A stretch of 64,000 nt of DNA from NCBI RefSeq assembly GCF_001625305.1, contig NW_017803841.1, positions 147,845 through 211,844 on the forward strand. The letters are read 5' to 3'. The stretch comes from Branchiostoma belcheri (lineage: Eukaryota; Chordata; Leptocardii; Amphioxiformes; Branchiostomatidae). Shown here piece by piece: positions 32,410-43,390 of this stretch (position 1 is its first letter; each line of letters starts with the position of its first letter). The notes under the pieces were generated by a model. That model saw nothing but the letters and a program-made list of their open reading frames with translations, did not search any database and was not told the DNA's origin. A program made the position numbers and the translations under genes.

Positions 32410-33395
32410 CCCTAAACAGTACACCTGGGGTCCGCGCGGACCCCAGCACTATATATTCTGTAATATCTTTTTTGTTTCTAAAGATTTTTTTCTGAAATTT
32501 TAGGTAATTGTCACTCACAAAGTTGTCTCTCAATACAGTGCAGAAAACTCCGTTTCTACCATTTATAAAAAAATTATATCTGATTTTCTTTTGGGGTCCG
32601 CGCGGACCCCAGCCGGCTTTCGATCATAATGGATACACTGGCGTCCTTATACATTACCTTATTTCCGTTTTTATATGTTTTTATGCACTCATCGTATGTC
32701 TACCAAGTTTTCAGAGAATGGTGTAGTAATAGAATTAAATTTTAATAACGTCGGTATAATTATGACGTCATATGACGTCAGAGCTAATAATATAGTCCAC
32801 CATATTGGATTTTGACCAATGACGTCATCAAATTAGCATATTATATGCATATTAAATGATTTAACTTATATTTAATTACGTAAGATGATATTAATGTTGG
32901 AAAAGAAGTGTAATTTAATATAAAACTCAGAAAATTTTTATGTTTAAACCAAAATTACTTCTATCTTCAAAAAAACTGCCTGCTAGAAACCCGTTGCCAT
33001 GGCAACACAAAAAACATCAACTTACTAGTATTAAACTGATATGAACTTTTTTCCAGAGACATTTCAGGAAAGGTCTCCAAATTTGATACTTCTAGCGCAA
33101 GCCGTTTAGCCGCTATCTGAGATCAAAGTTGGGCCTCAAAAGCCCCTTCAGTCTGAAATGGGCTTAAAAATCGGGTATTTCTTCTTGTCTTCTTTTCTTC
33201 ACCAAAAAATAGAAAAAGTTCAAAATGTATGATTTTTGTATGTTATGTGGACACAGAGGTTCCCACATCAGTTTGCAAAACAATTGAGCTGGTAGCATGT
33301 TGATAATTTCTAAAAATTAGCAAAAAACTGTTCTGGGGTCCGCGCGGACCCCAGGTGTACAGATTAATCAGTCGGGGAAGGTGTACTGTTGAGGG
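32410..33395. mobile_element. palindrome-capped TTAA element, family 2, copy 2 (complete)
   Basis: 986 bp with TTAA at 32406-32409 and 33396-33399. Terminal inverted repeats are CCCTAAACAGTACACCT and, on the other strand, CCCTCAACAGTACACCT (16 of 17). Palindromes with core GGGGTCCGCGCGGACCCC sit at 32425-32446, internally at 32592-32611 and at 33333-33354. No ORF of note. The internal palindrome is replaced in copy 1 by a duplicated CGGCTTTCGATCATA stretch. Confidence 0.9.
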
Positions 33396-33399
33396 TTAA

Positions 33400-35420
33400 G
33401 CATAAAGTTTTGGCCTCTACATGGATTTCTTAAAGACACCCTGAATTTCAAGTCGACGAGGATGGATGTAAACAAAAACAGCAAATTATCAAAAGGTGTT
33501 GAATCTGTGTTGAAGGCAAGGAGCGTTTCAGGAAGAAGTTTTGTCCTTGGATAAATAAATAAATAAATTTGTATACAATTCCTTTAAGTCTGACTTCTGA
33601 CTCCCTCTTTACTGTTTAAAAGTCCCATTGAAAATCTGTCCAAGTTGTATGAAAAAGTTTTTTTTTTACTTATCCTTGATTTCTATTGTTGTTATGGTCC
33701 AGTCACTTGCTTTGGACAGACATCTTACAATAACTAATGTCCTGTAGAGCAAAGAAACTACAAAAAGGTATAAAGGTTTCAGTAAAAAGCTATGATGCTG
33801 ATGATTACGAGTGAAAAAGTAGCAAAGGCATACTTACATGTTTAGCTGGAAGACACTAGTTACATATCCATGCGTTGTTACTCCACAAAAGTTGCGTCTG
33901 TCCTTTAAATCTACAAGGAATGTCGCCAAAAAAAGTTCTCCCTTTGTCGCTAAAAAAAGGCTAATCGCAAGTAACTCACACCGCAGAATCCAGACACTTT
34001 CACTTTATTGGCGACGCCTGGGAGGAAGCATTTGTGCAAGTACTATGATCGCTTTGAAAGAATTTCAAAAATTGCACGAATGCATTCCCTAGGGAATTGC
34101 TTTTGCGGTAACCTTCGGCCATGTGGTCTTTGGATCGAGAAGTAAACCTTAGCTAAGGCATTTGTTCCTTTTTGCACAGAGAATAGCTATCTTTACTGAT
34201 CTTGATCTTTTCTTTTTTTCTATCAAGAGAAACTCCTTTAGTTGTCGAAGAAATAGGAGCGATATATCCAAGCTTTATATTTCAAATATGCTGTTCTTTA
34301 AAATATATCGGCGTGTGATCACATGTGAACGCAATTATATATGATTCTAGAGCTAACAAAATAGTATACCTACTAGTTAGCGTATATATTCGGTACTGAG
34401 ATTACTAGTATTCCTTTGTTTTGCGTGTGATTGATTTGCTGCTGAATAGATTGTCAAGATAATAAGTGAAGTGTTAGAAACAGACAGTCGAGAAGGGTGC
34501 ACGAGAAAACTGGTTGTCAAGATCGTCGGTTGTACCTCACCGTTAGAATAATTAGACGACATGGTTAGATGAGATGATTCATCAGTGTTTTGTGATGTGA
34601 TTGATGTACGTGCGTTGTCTTTGTTTTTCTTTTCATTATTCTTTTATTCTTTTGAATTTTCTTTTCGACGTCCTCAAACCTCTTGAGTGAACACGTTTTC
34701 GACGCCATGCTTAGGTTGTAGCCATAGATGCTTTTACGGGATAGCTTGATTATATCTGCGTGAAAGAAAAAAAAAATTAAGTGTACAGAGTATAATATAC
34801 ACACTGTAGCATGGAAACTTGCGATAGATACAGCAGAATTAGGATCACATGCATCTGATGGAAAAGAGCAGGTTTATTACCTTTTTAAAAGATCCACACT
34901 ATGCATTGCGTGTAGGCATCAGCAAACAAGCAAGAGGTAAAAGAGGGATAAAATGTAAGGAATAAAAAGGAAGGGGTATACAGAAGGGGAATGTAAATGA
35001 TTTGGGGTTAAAATCAAGTCTGCACAAGGCATACAAATTAACTTTAGCTCTATATTAAAATAGTCTAGAATAGAAATAGAATAAAAATTGACGTCATAGC
35101 ACCACGGGAGTAGGTAGTGTGTGAACTGAGCTCCTGTCTGGATTACCATTTTGGTCAAAAGTTTAGCCTGTGGACTAGTTTCTACCCACGAAGTTGTACA
35201 GGAACTTCTTGGTCTCCGTGGAAAGCTGGCAAAACGACTTCACGAACAAAACGACTAGCATCGACGAAAAGAAAAGACTCGACTGGGGGCATGGACGACC
35301 GTCAGAGGTAAGATCTTTAGAGGAAAATTTGGAGAGAAATGTCCAATTGCTTGAGTCAAGAATGTAGAAAGTTGAAACGAGAATGACGGAGACCCAGAAA
35401 AATGTCGAAGAATTTACGCA
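33400..35420. other. no gene seen
   Basis: About 2 kb of AT-rich sequence with only short frames and no recognisable domain. Confidence 0.5.
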
Positions 35421-35424
35421 CGAA

Positions 35425-36600
35425 ATCAGTTTCAGTTTATTTCGCACTTTAAAACAAAATGTAACAATACAAATACAAGAAAATGTAAATGAAATGTAAC
35501 AGTGCAGGGAGACCGGAAGCATAAAATGCTTATGAGGAGGCCTCCCTTCGTAACGTGATTAACAATTCAAATAAATAAGAAATAACGGGTAAATGAAACA
35601 AAACAATAAAATACAATACTATATACAATAATGAAAAGTAGTAATGAAAGTAGTAAACAAGGAAACATAAATAAAGATTAGGAATGTGTGGGGTTATTTA
35701 TGAAAGCTACTTTAGTATGATTTTTGAAAATGGTGAAGGAGGGACTAATTTGTAAAGCTCCACTTAGGTTGTTCCAAATTGTTGGGCCCCTGTACGTGAT
35801 TGTAAATTGACGTAGATTCGATTTTGCATTGGATGGCCTTAAATAATTGCATTGTCGTGTGAAGTGGTTGTGGATGTCTGAGTTTAGTAAGAAGGTGTAG
35901 GTGTCGTGGAAGGTTTCAGGAAGGCAAGGACATTTATTTATTATCTTTTACATTAAAAGACTGGTTTGTAGTCCATTTATGTCATTTATGGTCAGTATTT
36001 TGAGCTTTTTAAACGACGGTGCAGTAGGGAAAGTAAATGAAACTTTTGACGCTATTCTGATGTATCGTTTCTGAAGCAGAAAGAGCGGTTTAAGTGATGT
36101 AGTGTACGTACTCGCCCATACAATATTGCAATAACTTAAGTAAGGATAGATAAGACTATAATAGAGAGTAATAAATGTTTTAGGAGATAAAAGATTTCCT
36201 ACTTTCCGTATAATACCAATGTTCTTGGATATTTTTTTACTAATAAGATCGGTGTGATTTTTCCATGTTAATTTTGCATCTATTAAAACCCCTAGAAAAC
36301 GAGTGTGCGTCACTTGAGTAATAAGGTTGTTGTTTATGAATATTTCAACGTTTTCATTCGGATATTTTCTATTTTTACCTGCAAATATTAATTTTTTTTA
36401 AAGATTTAAAGACAATTTGTTATTTACTTACTAGTTCTTCATTCATGGTGGTTACTAAAGTGTTGAGATTTGTGTCGTCTGCAAAGAGAAGAGTAAATAA
36501 TTTTTGAGATACTTGTGCTAAATCGTTTATGTAAATTAGAAAAAGTAGCGGTTCCAGGATGGATCATTGAGGAACGCCACATGTTATCGAGTTATGTTGT
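35425..36600 (-). pseudogene. LINE (CR1/Jockey-like) 3' half with 3' UTR
   Basis: On the minus strand, from high to low coordinates: GVPQ, stop, SILEPLLFLIYINDLA, then LLFADDTNLNTL (RT motifs with the FADD catalytic site); then THTRFLGVLIDAKLTWKNHT, LLSPKTFITLYYSLIYPYLS, YCNIVWAST, LLQKRYIRIASK. A TGA replaces the Gly of GVPQGS and another stop follows ELVSK, so it is dead. About 500 bases of untranslated tail follow, ending near CAGTTTCAGTTTATTTCGCA (plus strand). Confidence 0.85.
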
Positions 36601-37280
36601 GATTTGTAAATGCCATTGGTAACATATTGTTTTCTGTTCGAAAGGTAGTCTTTAAGACATTATGTATACAAATTGGTGATGTTGCAGTATAATTTGCAAA
36701 TCTGAAAACGAAAAAGCAATTTTGGTTCAAAAGTGGGAATTCGCTAAACGACAAACAATTTCTTGAATCCCAAACACTTTTATCAGGTGTGCGATAACCC
36801 ACCGACATCAATTCCCTTGATTTAGGAGGTTTCGTGAAAAGACATGATTCAGAGAAGGTGAAGTCCACTATCAGTCCTTCCTGACCTTCCTCCCCTGGTA
36901 CATGTAGAATCAAGTTCAAGTTGTTGTTGCACGCTGCCTCTTGCAAAAACGGTTCATTGTTAGTCAAAGCAGTGCCTACCTTCATTTTGAATCTTCATTA
37001 TTGCTCCAAAACTAAAAGGAGGGAATGTGAAAGACTTGTTCATCATTCACCCCTCTATGCCGCATACCTTTATTTCAGTTTTACATCAGAACTAGTAACA
37101 GCAGTTATACAGATCGAAAGACATATTTACAGTAATTACTAATGTGAAAAAAGGATAAACAATATTGCTATTACCAACACATGTAGTTATGTATCACTCC
37201 ATTACTTGCCTGGGCATCAGGGCATATTGGTAAAAAGAAGAAAATAGTGACGCTACAAAACCTATGTAGTGGGGAAATTA
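36601..37280. other. no recognised gene
   Basis: The minus-strand frame 36584-36985 contains LILHVPGEEGQEGLIVDFTF, which overlaps the LINE's upstream end and could be endonuclease-linker remains. Not resolved. Confidence 0.3.
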
Positions 37281-37317
37281 AGTTTCACCCAAGACAATGT
37301 TGCTTACCAGCCTGCTT

Positions 37318-37647
37318 CTTGGCAGCAGCATCAACAACCTCTTGAGGTTCCCTTATTTTAGTGTTCGGGTACCGTGGGCTTGCCACTTCAGGCAACAGGC
37401 AATTGAAGTAAAACCACTTCAGATGGGGGAACATGGACTTCTCCCAGAATGACTTGCCCCTGTATATTCTGTTAATGTGTATGTCCACTGGGGTCCATAC
37501 AACAAAGTCTGCCCACTGACAATCTGCGATATGGAGTTGTCCCTGAACTTGATAGAAGTATTGATGAGTTTTGGGTAGTTGAAGTGTGCCATTGATTTCT
37601 TGTATGGGGAAGGTTTTGTTTGTCGCTTCTATTCGGGTGGCCAGCAC
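37318..37647 (-). CDS. YqaJ-like exonuclease domain exon
   Basis: The frame reads LQLPKTHQYFYQVQGQLHIA, then DCQWADFVVWTPVDIHINRI, then WEKSMFPHLKWFYFNCLLPE. This matches the C-terminal half of YqaJ/lambda-exonuclease-like domains, where K-x-x-H-x-YYYQVQGQL...C-x-FVVWT carries catalytic residues. A GTAAGC donor follows AAKKQAG at 37318. The N-terminal catalytic part is not seen. The exon lies about 0.4 kb downstream of the OTU exons on the same strand and probably belongs to the same gene. Confidence 0.75.
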
Positions 37648-38023
37648 AGTGTGGTAAGGGGGGGGGGGTCAAACAGTCGTGGTGGGCGTGCGTTTATAAC
37701 ATGACCGACACGAACTGTCCTTCTCGACGCATTCCCAAGCCAAACTATTCGGAATGCCACCTGACGAGCAGACTTGTCCATTGTGTCTGAGCTCGAGATA
37801 TAACAAGTCCACCTAACCTGTTCCTGCTCCTAGAAAAGCATGGAAGAGTATGAGGGAAGATATTGAATGTTCATGGTTAGGTTGTAGTGTTTGGTTGTTA
37901 TCGTTTATTTACTAATACTTTTGACAAGAATGGGAGAATGGAGGATTATTCAAGTGCTTTTTCAATTGAAGTTGATAACAATTTAGAAGTGATCCTTACT
38001 CCAATATCTTTGAAACACTTTAC

Positions 38024-38598
38024 CTGTTGTGTCATGGCTTTGATAATGCTGTTCCGCATAGTGGCCCAATACGAAGGGGGGTAAGAACACCATCACACAG
38101 ATGAAACACTCATCGTCATTTCTACTTGTGGAGACGATATGGATGGTCCGTTTCAGGTAGTCCGCTGTTGCCTGGACATATATGTGGTCTGCCCAAACAC
38201 CACCTTGTGAAATATTTGTCAGGTACTCATCCAGATTTATTCCTGGTGTCGGTGAGAAGGAGACCACTGGCTCACCATTAGCCTGCAAGATTGTGTAATG
38301 ACAGAAATAATGAAAATATTTAAAAATGTTATTACATTGCAGTGATATTGATAACTGACATCATACAACATTTGTCAACTTGCATACTACTAACTAGGCA
38401 TGCCTAAATGTTACAAAGACATAGAAAACACCATAAAAGCAACAAGAATCTTTAGGAATTAAAATGTACCGTGTTAGGATGATCTTTGATGTAGACAACG
38501 TGCTGACATATGGATATGCTATCAACATCAGGCAGATTCAGATGTATGATTGCCAGTGAACTCATTGCTTCTAATGTGTCACCTGACATTATATCTGC
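38024..38598 (-). CDS. OTU-like cysteine protease, two spliced exons
   Basis: Exons 38598-38470 (129 bp) and 38282-38024 (259 bp) join in phase 0 across a GT-AG intron. The first reads ADIMSGDTLEAMSSLAIIHL and ends YIKDHPNT. The second reads GGVWADHIYVQATADYLKRT, IHIVSTS, then VLGHYAEQHYQS and a GTAAAG donor. W-x-D-H...A-A/T-A-x-x-L...I and GH-x-x-x-x-HY are the conserved second half of OTU deubiquitinases, with the catalytic His in the HYQS block. The DGNC nucleophile segment would be upstream and is not identified. The combination with the YqaJ exon recalls large mobile-element genes of invertebrates. Confidence 0.65.
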
Positions 38599-38618
38599 CT
38601 GAATAACTTATTTGACAA

Positions 38619-38887
38619 GCACAGATAAACATTTGATAGGTGTGCACAGATAAACATTGATAGAAGTGCACAGATAAACATTTGATAGGTGTGCACAGAT
38701 AAACATTGATAGAAGTGCACAGATAAACATTTGATAGGTGTGCACAGATAAGCATTGATAGAAGTGCACAGATAAACATTTGATAGGTGTGCACAGATAA
38801 GCATTGATAGAAGTGCACAGATAAACATTTGATAGGTGTGCACAGATAAGCATTGATAGAAGTGCACAGATAAACATTTGATAGGTT
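38619..38887. repeat. minisatellite with 49-bp higher-order unit
   Basis: Alternating 25-bp (CAGATAAACATTTGATAGGT-type) and 24-bp (CAGATAAACATTGATAGAAG-type) units, about 5.5 higher-order copies. Explains the long CTPIKCLSVHFYQ-type minus-strand frames. It sits only 20 bp upstream of the OTU-gene exon (minus strand). Confidence 0.95.
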
Positions 38888-39137
38888 TGCAGAGTGTCTT
38901 GCACAGTTGCACAGCAAATACTATAATTGTTATATTTATAATCAGAAGGGGTCCCAGATATTCTGGTGCACATGGGCTATCGCTATTTTTCACAAGCGCA
39001 AAGAGGACTGGGATTTCTCTTTGCAGAAACTCCATGTCAGAAACTGAGGTATGAAACCCTCAGACGGCGTAGTATTATGTGTTCGGGAGTACTTAACACA
39101 TAAGTTTTAGATACGAAACAAGAGTTCCACGATCTCA

Positions 39138-40989
39138 TACCTTCGCCAAATGATGTTAACCCTTGCGGTCACGATGGTCAGATTTGGTCCCAAAATTCCC
39201 ACCCCGCTACTATGGAGATCGAATCCCCCGAACCCGCGAATCTTGTTCGATATGACGTCATTCGAATAGAGCGGGCGTTCGATCTGGGGTTACCCGCGGT
39301 CATTTACAGTAAAGCCGCTACAACCGGCTACTTCAAGCCCTTTTTTACTTGGGAACCACGGAACAGGAAAAATCCACCTTTCCACAAATATGAACCGTTT
39401 TCAAAACATTACATCTATGCCATGATTTTATTGTGGATATGTAACATGTAACGAAGCTACTGCCGTCATCGTGGGTGACCTTGAAGGTCAGAATTCTTGT
39501 TGACGCTGTTATAAAATCCAGGTCCCCATATCCAAGTGGCACAGCATGCGTGCAAACATGGTATTTTAACCACTCCCAAAAATCGTTCAAATTACCTCAC
39601 TGAGGTCTTGTTTGGAAGAGCAACGATTTCCGCAGATTTCTGTCTTAGGGATTTTTTAAATATGGCCGCGATTATGAATTATCGGTATTTAAAGTTAAAA
39701 CACTGCGTTTTTAGCTCTTCTTTTGACTGTAAGTCGAGTTTTAGTTAAAAAATAAAAAAATCCTAAGACAGAAAGTTTAAATTTACTGTAATATTTCTAA
39801 AAATCCAAAAATATAACCTTATTTTTAATTTTCGGGGCCTCTTAAAATCAGTTGTTTGGTTCTCGTGAACCCTTTTTGAAATCCGAAATTGATCTCATTT
39901 GGAAGCAAATGTACACAAAGTTGAGCAAAGACAGTGGAAGAATAACATTTGAGGTAAACAAAATCACTTATTACATTTTATTTTGACGAGTATTTACTCT
40001 CCAATTACTTTTGTTTATTTTCAAATTTTACCCGTTACCCCCGGGCCGGCCCGGGATTCCCGCGCGGCCACGTTCGAACACGTTCTGTAACCCGATACCC
40101 CCCTAGTAATGCGACTTTTAGCCCAGCAACCGACCGCCGTGGGTTGACGAATTATACAATTTTAATAATTGATTTCGCAAATAAGAGCGTCATATGCATG
40201 GATTACATCAGTTGATCATATTCTCTACCCAATGGCAGCCTTATCTTAACAAAGTAGGCTATTCTAGCACTTCCTCATAAATTATGCAAATGAGTTCATA
40301 ATGTGAATAAATTATCTTCATTGATGTTCACCTTCACTTAACTTCCAAATACGGCAAGTATGAAATTCCCAGCAATTACAACTATGAAATTATAACAATT
40401 CTCCATTGATTATGTAAATTAGGTCTTCATTTACATAATCTATATCCTCAGATGTTTTTCTAGTTCTCAATTACATGTCACAAGTGTTTCAAAGTCCTAT
40501 AATCGAACGAAGCAGATTTATAGAATGTCCTCATTAATTATGCAAATTAGCTCCTGATTTGCATAATTGTCATCTGGTTATGTCAAGTATCACTTCAGCT
40601 ACCTACATACCAAAAATCATGACAATCCGTCAACCGGTTCTTGAGTTATCAACCTTCGGAGATTTTTTCAAGAAACGCTCCTGCAGTTCCAGAACAAGCT
40701 GCTAGGGGGCCTAAACTCATGTCACTTCTTCCCCACCTCAAGAGCTATCTACCAACCAAAATTCGTGACTCTAGCATGTCCAGATCGCGAGATATCAAAA
40801 CCGGAAGCTCTGCTGCAGTACCAACAAAAGCCGCCAGGGGGCCCAGAATCTAATCATTTCTAGGTCTCATCAAGACCTACCCACCTACCAAGTTTCATGA
40901 CAATACATATTAAGCTTCTTGAGTTATGCTGTTCACAAACAGACAGACAGACAAACGCTACTGAAAACATAACCTTCTTGGCGAAGGTA
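39138..40989. mobile_element. TACCTTCGCCAA-end element, copy 1 (with nested insertion)
   Basis: Perfect 12-bp inverted ends TACCTTCGCCAA / TTGGCGAAGGTA. Homologous to 49003-49897 (inverted) and 57900-59375 (inverted). Without the nested element it would be about 880 bp. The similarity between copies runs about 20 bp past the left repeat (GAGTTCCACGATCTCATA), so the left inverted repeat is subterminal. No ORF. The interior has many ATTTGCAT/ATGCAAAT octamers. Confidence 0.85.
39170..40141. mobile_element. nested EnSpm-like non-autonomous element
   Basis: 972 bp inserted in the preceding element. Ends are CACGATGGTCAGATT and, on the other strand, CACGGCGGTCGGTTG, with a GGT target duplication (39167-39169, 40142-40144). 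The empty site is visible in copy 49003-49897. A 3-bp duplication and CAC termini are typical of EnSpm/CACTA. Inside, CTGTCTTAGG and CCTAAGACAG form an inner fold-back (39642-39772). Confidence 0.75.
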
Positions 40990-41046
40990 ATTATAGCGAA
41001 TATATAAACAGTAATAAAGTAAAAGTATTTAGAACTGAACATACCA

Positions 41047-41786
41047 TCAGACAAAAGTATTGATAGCGTAGACCACTGCCCGCCAGTAACGGCTCAGTGA
41101 TCTCTCGCCGTTGACGTACTCTGCACGAAGACTGCGGATGCGCGCCTCCAGCTCTCGCCACTTCCTTCTCCGCGGGGGAGGGCGGTCACCCCTGTCGACG
41201 CTTGCCAGTGTCACGTCTACGACTGTCTTCTGCTCATCTTTCATCCTCCGGATGAAAAACCACAGGGATGAATGGGACCGTCCGATGATGTTCCCTCTCT
41301 GGTGGAAGCCTAATAAAGAACAACAAAACACGAGAAAAGAAGAAATCATTTTGTGAACAATACTAGTATACGGAGGAAAGGTAACATTGTCTTTGCTTTG
41401 TGATGAAGCAGGTACTTTAGGTCGACGACAGAGAGATGAAAAAAATATTTATTTATTTATGGTTTATAGGCATAAGAAAACAATATATGGAATACATCCA
41501 TAAAGTCATACCAACATTTTCATCTATGCATGCCATTAAATGCTCAAAAGATTTAATGTTACTTTCAACGTGGTTGTTGGTTCTCGTGTGTGTCCGTGTC
41601 CCAGTTGTAAACGTTCCATAGGCGGATCGGAAACGTCACGTTGACCGCCACGTAGTTCCTTTCCATGTAACGGAAGAAATCCCTCTGGGCCGGATACCGC
41701 CGAATCAGGCGCTGGGTGGAGTTGGATTGGACATGTTCACGGAAGTTGAACCGCACAAGTGCCACAGGTAGGTATCCTATCCCCAT
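41047..41786 (-). pseudogene. MULE transposase C-terminal region, one intron, one frameshift
   Basis: The upstream exon reads RDFFRYMERNYVAVNVTFPI, RLWNVYNWDT, then after a one-base shift in an ACAC-rich run reads RTNNHVE. The exon ends at 41563 with donor GTAACA. The acceptor TTTATTAG at 41310 starts the next exon at 41309, whose phase continues as S-FHQRGNIIGRSHSSLW, FFIRRMKDEQKTV, RRRKWRELEARIRSLRAEYV. FPxxLWNVY...RTNNxVExFH...H..LW.FI..(L/M)K.EQ is the C-terminal signature of MULE transposases with FLYWCH-like relatives. The frameshift implies a dead copy. The DDE core lies upstream and is not identified. Confidence 0.75.
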
Positions 41787-41984
41787 GGCTTTGCGCTACA
41801 GCAATATTTCTTAGAAATGGCAGTTTTGATTTGCATATACACGAATATGCTGCCTATGTTTCATTTCATTGCAGAACACACAATTGGTTAAGACTCACAC
41901 AGCCACATATAAATTTACCTTCGTCATCCTCAACGACGATGGGTTTCTCAGTCCGAGCATCTTCTGTAAAATCAACAAAGGAAT

Positions 41985-42573
41985 GCACTGATTACGCTAT
42001 GTAAAGTAGCTCAGACTATAAAACAGTTGTTCCTTGTTTTGCACTGATTACGCTATGTAAAGTAGCTCAGACTATAAAACAGTTGTTCCTTGTTTTGCAC
42101 TGATTACGCTATGTAAAGTAGCTCAGACTATAAAACAGTTGTTCCTTGTTTTGCACTGATTACGCTATGTAAAGTAGCTCAGACTATAAAACAGTTGTTC
42201 CTTGTTTTGCACTGATTACGCTATATAAAGTAGCTCAGACTATAAAACAGTTGTTCCTTGTTTTGCACTGATTACGCTATATAAAGTAGCTCAGACTATA
42301 AAACAGTTGTTCCTTGTTTTGCACTGATTACGCTATATAAAGTAGGTCAGACTATAAAACAGTTGTTCCTTGTTTTGCACTGATTACGCTATATAAAGTA
42401 GCTCAGACTATAAAACAGTTGTTCCTTGTTTTGCACTGATTACGCTATATAAAGTAGCTCAGACTATAAAACAGTTGTTCCTTGTTTTGCACTGATTACG
42501 CTATATAAAGTAGCTCAGACTATAAAACAGTTGTTCCTTGTTTTGCACTGATTACGCTATATAAAGTAGCTCT
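41985..42573. repeat. 56-bp minisatellite, 10.5 copies
   Basis: Ten complete 56-bp units (GCACTGATTACGCTATGTAA start) from 41985, the eleventh starting at 42545 and breaking off. Units 1-4 have CTATGTAAAG, units 5 onward CTATATAAAG. One unit has TAGGTC for TAGCTC. Very low divergence implies recent expansion. Confidence 0.97.
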
Positions 42574-42985
42574 CAGTCAATACAGTCAATCATTGCTATC
42601 ATCACTGCATCGTATAGGAATGAATGGAAGTTTATTATTGTGTTTTGATATTTTAAGCATGTTTGCGAGAAAGTATATTATTTAAGCCCTCAATGTGTGC
42701 CCACTACACTTTTGTGTAGAGAATCCTCGCGTTTACATAGGATGCCTTACACGTGTGAATGCTGCTCACTCTACTAAACAACTATATTATTATAGAGTCA
42801 AAATACAGCTTATTTCCAAACTCCTAAAACGTAGGTGCCAATGAAAACCTCAATGGCCAGCCTAAGACCAGCCCTACACAGTGGTGAGCTGGCTCAAGTT
42901 TCTCTCAAATCTGTTATGCATTATGACGTCTCAAAATCTTGCACCTTTAAGATGTTGCTATCTGTGACTGATTTGTCCTTTATGT
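42574..42985. other. no gene seen
   Basis: AT-rich spacer between the minisatellite and the plus-strand exons, ending in a TTATGTTTTAG acceptor-like site. Confidence 0.4.
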
Positions 42986-42991
42986 TTTAGG

Positions 42992-43390
42992 TACAACACG
43001 CGGCAGAAGGTACAGGAGAGGCAGCTCCTTCTACAAGGAGTCAGCCAACCCAGTGCCAGCATCGTGTCTGATGTGCCAGCTCTAGAGCCGCGTGCCAAGC
43101 CCAAGAGCATTTTGCCAGCTCACCCCACCCCCTTGTCTTCACCTGCCCACCCAACACTGCTAGGCAGGCACAGCAGCAGATGGGACGCGGCTACATCCCT
43201 CCTGTAGCTGCCCAGGTTCCAGCTGCACCTGTGTCTGCTTCCACCAAGTGGTATCGGAAGAAGAAGGCAATTGAAGAGGATCAGGGACAGCAAAGGCGCA
43301 AGTACATGCGCAAGGCCGGATCCAACATATGCTCCATATGTGCCAAACCCAAAGTGAAGAAGTTTGTTAATCTATTTAGATTGCCGTGTT
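42992..43390 (+). CDS. unrecognised exon(s) with CxxC motif
   Basis: After a TTTATGTTTTAG acceptor, one frame reads NTRQKVQERQLLLQGVSQPS and continues, proline-rich, to about 43160. A second frame reads KWYRKKKAIEEDQGQQRRKY then GSNICSICAKPK. The C-x2-C and basic stretch resemble zinc-binding segments of invertebrate repeat-encoded proteins. Joining both needs one frame change near 43160, so the exon may be damaged. A possible donor GTTTGT follows KPKVKK. Confidence 0.35.

Noticed and set aside
38579-39035. Three long minus-strand frames with CTPIKCLSVHFYQ repeats
   Set aside because: Products of the 49-bp higher-order minisatellite; no flanking coding signal.
41985-42573. Regular direct repeats considered as a CRISPR array
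   Set aside because: 56-bp units run head to tail with no unique spacers, and the genome is eukaryotic.
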